64,000 bases of DNA from Dyadobacter endophyticus (GTDB taxonomy: Bacteria; Bacteroidota; Bacteroidia; Cytophagales; Spirosomataceae), in assembly GCF_014641595.1 (NCBI RefSeq), contig NZ_BMIA01000003.1, forward strand, positions 372,001 through 436,000. The letters run 5' to 3'. The position numbers were made by a program, and so were the translations under genes. How positions within the stretch are numbered: the first letter of the stretch is position 1; each line of letters begins with the position of its first letter. The notes beneath the pieces are model-generated. The model did no database searches. It was given only the letters and a program-made list of their open reading frames with translations, and was not told where the DNA came from. This document shows, piece after piece, positions 60,346 to 64,000 of the stretch.

Positions 60346-63111
60346 ATGGACGAAAACGGAGCTGCGCCCGACGTAGAAGATAGCGGATTGCATGATAAAC
60401 TGCCCATTTCGGGCTTATACGAAAACTGGTTTCTTGATTATGCCTCTTATGTAATTCTGGAACGTGCCGTTCCGGCGATCGAAGACGGTCTGAAACCCGT
60501 TCAGCGGCGCATTATGCACGCGCTCAACGAGATGGACGACGGCCGCTTCAATAAAGTGGCCAATGTCGTAGGCTCGTCCATGCAGTACCACCCGCATGGA
60601 GACGCGTCTATTTACGACGCGATCGTCAATATCGGGCAAAAGGAACTGTTGTTCGATACGCAGGGTAACTGGGGCGATATCCGCACTGGCGACGGCGCTG
60701 CGGCGGCACGTTACATTGAGGTCCGGCTGTCGCGCTTCGGAAAGGAGATCGTTTTCAACGACGACACTACCGAATGGCAGCTTTCCTACGATGGCCGCAA
60801 ACGTGAGCCGATCACACTGCCGGTCAAATTCCCGCTGCTGCTTTCGCTGGGCGTGGAAGGTATCGCGGTAGGTTTGTCGACCAAAATACTCCCGCACAAC
60901 TTCTGCGAGCTCATCGAGGCCTCCATCAGCATTCTGCAAGGCAAAGACGTGACTATTTACCCTGATTTTCTCACCGGCGGCCTTGTCGATGTTTCCAACT
61001 ACAACGACGGCCATCGGGGCGGAAAAGTGCGGGTACGTGCCAAAATCGAAGAAGAGGATAAGAAGATGCTCGTCATCCGGGACATTCCTTTTGGCACCAC
61101 TACTACTTCCCTCATCGAATCGGTCATCAAAGCGAACGACGCGGGGAAAATCAAGATCAAAAAAGTGGTGGATAACACGGCGGCGGATGTGGAGATCCAG
61201 GTCCATCTCGCACCCGGTGTTTCGCCCGATATTACGATGGACGCCCTGTACGCATTTACCGAATGCGAGGTTTCCATTTCGCCGAATGCGTGTATTATCA
61301 TCGCTGAAAAGCCGCATTTTGTCGGCGTAACCGAGATTTTAAAATACAACACCCAGCAGACCGTCCATCTCTTGCAGCGCGAGCTGGAAATCAAGCGGCT
61401 GGCATTGCTGGAAAAGATACTCTACGGCTCGCTCGAAAAGATCTTCATCGAAAACCGCATTTACCGCGACATCGAGGAATGTGAAACTTTCGAGGCTGTG
61501 ATCCGGACCATCGACAAAGGTTTGGAACCTTACAAACCACAGTTTTACCGTGAAATCACCGACGATGATATTGTGGAGCTCACCGAAATCCGCATTAAAC
61601 GTATCTCGAAGTACGATGGCTTCAAGGCCGACGAGCTGATGCGCAAATGGCAGGAGGATTTGGCGGAAACCGAGGACAACCTGGCACATATCACCCGTTT
61701 CGCGATCGAATATTTCAGGGATTTGTTGAAAAAATATGGCAAAGGCAGAGGCAGAAAGACCGAAATCCGTGCATTCAACCAGATCTCAGCGAATATCGTG
61801 GCCGCCAATAACCAGAAACTGTACGTCAACCGGGCGGAAGGTTTTATCGGTTACGGCTTGAAAAAAGACGAATACGTGATGGATTGCTCGGATATCGACG
61901 ACGTGATCGTATTCCGCGGCGATGGTCGTTGTGTGGTCACAAAAGTACAGGACAAGGTTTTTGTAGGAAAAGACATTATCCACTGCGCTGTTTTCCTTAA
62001 AAATGATGAAAGGAAGGTCTATAACCTGGTGTATGTCGACGGCAAAACCGGCGTATCCTACGCCAAGCGCTTCCAGGTAACGGCTGTCACCCGGGACCGC
62101 GAATATGACCTCACGCAGGGAACGCCGAAATCGAAGATCACGTATTTCACGGCGAACGACAACGGTGAGGCCGAAATCATTACGGTTAATCTCCAAGCCC
62201 AAAGCAAAGCGAAGGTCAAGCAGTTTGACTATAATTTCGCCGAACTATTGATTAAAAACCGAAGCGCGATGGGTAACATCCTGACCAAATATCCCGTCCG
62301 GAAACTTACCCTGAAACAAGCCGGCCGCTCGACGCTTGGCGGTGTGGATATGTGGTTCGACCCAATCATCGGCCGCCTGAACCGCGACGAGCGCGGCGAA
62401 TACCTCGGCAATTTCGGCCCGACCGACAATATCGTCGTCATTTACAAAGACGGCAGCTACGAGCTCACGAACTTCGACCTGACCAACCATTATGAGCCGC
62501 ACGAGGTATTGCTGGTCAAGAAATTCGACACCAAGCTACCGATTACCGCCATTTATTATGATGCGGGCCAAAAACAGCATTTCATCAAAAGGTTCAACAT
62601 CGAGACCTCTTCGCTGGACAAGAAATTCCTTTTCATCAGCGATTCGAAAAACAGCAAGCTGATCCTCGCCAGCACGGATATTCGTCCGCGACTGGAAATC
62701 GTTTATCCCAAAACAGCTCAAAAAGAGCAAAGCACCGAGGAATACCTGGTAGAGGAAATGGTCGATATCCGCGGATGGCGCGCGCAGGGCAACCGCATCC
62801 CGAACGACAAGTTCAAGGACATTCGCTGGCTCGAACCGCTCACAGTACCCGTGGAAGAGCCTGAGGTCGTGGCAGGCGATCCGGCGGCCGGCGATCCGGC
62901 GGCCGGCGATCCGGTATCAGAGGAAGTCGCCGACGAATCTGCCGACGATGCGGCGAATGCTTTCGAAGAAAATACTGTTGATTTGGAAGAGGATGAAGAT
63001 GGTGGCGATTCATCAGATGACGCGGATTCTGAACCCAAAGGCGAGCCAAAGCCAAAGAAAGAAGGCAAAAAAGGTTCTGACCCAAAAAGTCAACTAGGGC
63101 TGTTCGAATGA
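60346..63111 (+). CDS. parC: DNA topoisomerase IV subunit A
   Basis: This 921-residue type IIA topoisomerase subunit breaks and rejoins DNA. The N-terminal block is DYASYVILERAVPAIEDGLK and the helix-turn-helix region is VVGSSMQYHPHGDASIYDAI. The catalytic Tyr123 lies in AAAARYIEVRLS. The C-terminal part is a beta-pinwheel (about 495-820). No gyrase QRRGGKG box is seen, so ParC is preferred over GyrA. The position equivalent to quinolone-resistance Ser83 is Ala (HPHGDAS), which may be usual for this phylum. The tail (about 840-921) is highly acidic, with a 15-bp tandem repeat encoding GDPAA, and ends KSQLGLFE. No parE is in the window. Confidence 0.93.
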   Translation: MDENGAAPDVEDSGLHDKLPISGLYENWFLDYASYVILERAVPAIEDGLKPVQRRIMHALNEMDDGRFNKVANVVGSSMQYHPHGDASIYDAIVNIGQKELLFDTQGNWGDIRTGDGAAAARYIEVRLSRFGKEIVFNDDTTEWQLSYDGRKREPITLPVKFPLLLSLGVEGIAVGLSTKILPHNFCELIEASISILQGKDVTIYPDFLTGGLVDVSNYNDGHRGGKVRVRAKIEEEDKKMLVIRDIPFGTTTTSLIESVIKANDAGKIKIKKVVDNTAADVEIQVHLAPGVSPDITMDALYAFTECEVSISPNACIIIAEKPHFVGVTEILKYNTQQTVHLLQRELEIKRLALLEKILYGSLEKIFIENRIYRDIEECETFEAVIRTIDKGLEPYKPQFYREITDDDIVELTEIRIKRISKYDGFKADELMRKWQEDLAETEDNLAHITRFAIEYFRDLLKKYGKGRGRKTEIRAFNQISANIVAANNQKLYVNRAEGFIGYGLKKDEYVMDCSDIDDVIVFRGDGRCVVTKVQDKVFVGKDIIHCAVFLKNDERKVYNLVYVDGKTGVSYAKRFQVTAVTRDREYDLTQGTPKSKITYFTANDNGEAEIITVNLQAQSKAKVKQFDYNFAELLIKNRSAMGNILTKYPVRKLTLKQAGRSTLGGVDMWFDPIIGRLNRDERGEYLGNFGPTDNIVVIYKDGSYELTNFDLTNHYEPHEVLLVKKFDTKLPITAIYYDAGQKQHFIKRFNIETSSLDKKFLFISDSKNSKLILASTDIRPRLEIVYPKTAQKEQSTEEYLVEEMVDIRGWRAQGNRIPNDKFKDIRWLEPLTVPVEEPEVVAGDPAAGDPAAGDPVSEEVADESADDAANAFEENTVDLEEDEDGGDSSDDADSEPKGEPKPKKEGKKGSDPKSQLGLFE
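62875..62916 (+). repeat. 15-bp tandem repeats in the acidic tail of parC
   Basis: GGCGATCCGGCGGCC occurs at 62875-62889 and 62890-62904, with a partial third copy to 62916, encoding GDPAAGDPAAGDPV. It keeps the reading frame, so the copy number can vary harmlessly. Confidence 0.9.
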
Positions 63112-63247
63112 CCACCGGCTGAACCGGTAGCTAATCCACAAGCAACAAAAGTACCCGCCGATCGCGTACATCAGATTTAAACGCCGATGTACGCGATGCG
63201 GCAGAATTTCCAGGAACTGAAAATTCAAAAAGGCAACACGCGTACAG

Positions 63248-63898
63248 GTGAAAAAATTGATCAAAATCATATTAGCCTTATTATTTGCCTGCATGGTTTT
63301 CATCCTGCTTTGTAATTTCTGGGTAGTGTATTGTACGCGGCAATACTCCTATTTCTCGATCGAAAACCTGCCACCGAACGACGTGGCGCTGGTGTTGGGT
63401 ACGAGCAAAAAGTCGGAGAAAGGAGGCGAAAACCTTTTTTTCAAATACCGTATGGAGGCCACCGCCAGGCTTTTCAAGGAAGGAAAAATCAAATACATCA
63501 TCCTCAGCGGAAACAACGATTCGCAATACTATAATGAGCCGCTGGATATGCAGCGTGCGCTGCTGAACCTGGGCATTCCGGAGAATGTGATGACCCTCGA
63601 TTACGCCGGTTTCCGCACGTTCGATTCGATCATCCGCTGCAAAGAGGTGTTCAATCAGGACAATTTCACCATCATTTCCCAGAACTTCCATAACGCCCGG
63701 GCGCTATATATTGCGCATAACGAAGGCATTAACGCCATTTCTTTCGCCGCGCAGGATGTTCCCGACGGCTATTCCTTTCGTACGCTCATACGTGAGTACC
63801 TTGCACGCCCGAAAGCCGTGCTCGACGTTCATATCCTGCGCCCGGCAGCGGATGTTACTTCTAATATCCAAATAGGCAAAAATGAGCATGAGGAATGA
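63248..63898 (+). CDS. SanA/YdcF-like DUF218 membrane protein
   Basis: This 216-residue protein starts at GTG 63248. One N-terminal transmembrane segment (IKIILALLFACMVFILLCNF) precedes a DUF218 domain: DVALVLGTSKK, the positively charged FKYRMEATARLFKEGKIKYI, ILSGNNDSQYYNEPLDMQRA, and FRTFDSIIRCKEVFNQDNFT ending IISQNFHNARALYIA. This matches SanA-type proteins linked to envelope barrier function (vancomycin exclusion); the biochemical activity is not established. It overlaps the next gene by four bases (ATGA), so the two are probably co-transcribed. Confidence 0.9.
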   Translation: MKKLIKIILALLFACMVFILLCNFWVVYCTRQYSYFSIENLPPNDVALVLGTSKKSEKGGENLFFKYRMEATARLFKEGKIKYIILSGNNDSQYYNEPLDMQRALLNLGIPENVMTLDYAGFRTFDSIIRCKEVFNQDNFTIISQNFHNARALYIAHNEGINAISFAAQDVPDGYSFRTLIREYLARPKAVLDVHILRPAADVTSNIQIGKNEHEE

Positions 63899-64000
63899 GG
63901 CCGCGCCGGAACATAGCCGCCCTGATCTTTCTCGTTGGCCTCTTTTGCACGAAAGGCTTCTCGCAAACGACTTATACCATTAAAGGCCGGATTACCGATG
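63895..64000 (+). CDS. Start of a secreted protein with carboxypeptidase-regulatory-like domain, 3'-truncated by window edge
   Basis: ATG 63895 overlaps the SanA-like stop by four bases and opens a frame to the end of the window (35 codons). It begins with a basic signal peptide (MRPRRNIAALIFLVGLFC to GFSQ), and the mature sequence begins TTYTIKGRITD. The KGRITD start is that of a CarboxypepD-regulatory-like domain, as found at the N-terminus of TonB-dependent receptors and other outer-membrane proteins of this phylum. Which one it is cannot be told. Confidence 0.65.
   Translation, partial: MRPRRNIAALIFLVGLFCTKGFSQTTYTIKGRITD

Noticed and set aside
60540..60640. Ala at the quinolone-resistance Ser position of ParC as acquired resistance
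   Set aside because: HPHGDAS appears to be the usual sequence in Bacteroidota ParC, so it is not evidence of an acquired mutation.
60346..63111. Assignment as gyrase subunit A
   Set aside because: The sequence lacks the QRRGGKG gyrase box and has the acidic tail and motifs closer to ParC of this phylum.

Overview
The window reads as chromosomal DNA of a Bacteroidota member of the order Cytophagales, probably a Dyadobacter/Spirosomaceae-type soil or plant-associated bacterium. The evidence is three SusC/SusD nutrient-uptake pairs, several promoters with the Bacteroidota consensus TTTG-N19-TAnnTTTG, Tat-exported sugar isomerases, and REP-like repeats of the GTCATCCTGA...GTCGAAG type. The genus call is inference. 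No phage, integrative element, CRISPR array, rRNA or tRNA was seen.

Layout. 1-4.9 kb: end of a carbohydrate-uptake operon (partial SusC, SusD, Tat-exported sugar isomerase) closed by a terminator. 5.0-5.5 kb: a YoeB toxin with an unusually short antitoxin. 5.5-24.3 kb: a polysaccharide/glycoside-utilisation locus. It has a divergent LacI regulator carrying a transposase-like zinc ribbon, an operator-like palindrome, SusC, SusD, a secreted protein with an FMN-attachment-like motif, a secreted FAD oxidoreductase, the FMN transferase ApbE, a secreted six-hairpin-type protein, a sodium/solute symporter, a GH2 glycosidase and a second, cytoplasmic FAD oxidoreductase. The co-occurrence of ApbE, a possible FMN acceptor and two related FAD oxidoreductases suggests oxidation/reduction-assisted glycan breakdown, which is the most interesting system in the window.

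24.3-33.1 kb: an assimilatory sulfate operon (TauE/SafE transporter, MetZ, CysH of the APS-reductase type, CysD, CysN, sulfite reductase with a C-terminal extension, siroheme methyltransferase). No APS kinase is present, consistent with direct APS reduction. 33.1-36.4 kb: a small membrane protein, an LpxL-like acyltransferase, a GT9 glycosyltransferase and AguB. 36.4-45.6 kb: a roughly 780-bp structured leader region, then SusC, a SusD-like lipoprotein, a small lipoprotein, a Tat-exported PLP aminotransferase, an AEC-type permease and a secreted stand-alone Hint-domain protein.

45.7-64.0 kb: mainly housekeeping and scattered genes. These are AguA (which with AguB makes putrescine from agmatine), a lipoprotein, a GH25 lysozyme, LeuS with a palindromic in-frame insert, an XRE/ScfR-type regulator, a sterol-desaturase-family protein, an acyl-CoA dehydrogenase, a HicB antitoxin with a decapitated HicA remnant, a second Tat-exported sugar isomerase, an FAD-dependent oxidoreductase, a frameshifted DUF4160 gene, a CoA-type Nudix hydrolase, ParC, a SanA/YdcF-like protein, and the start of a secreted protein that runs off the window.
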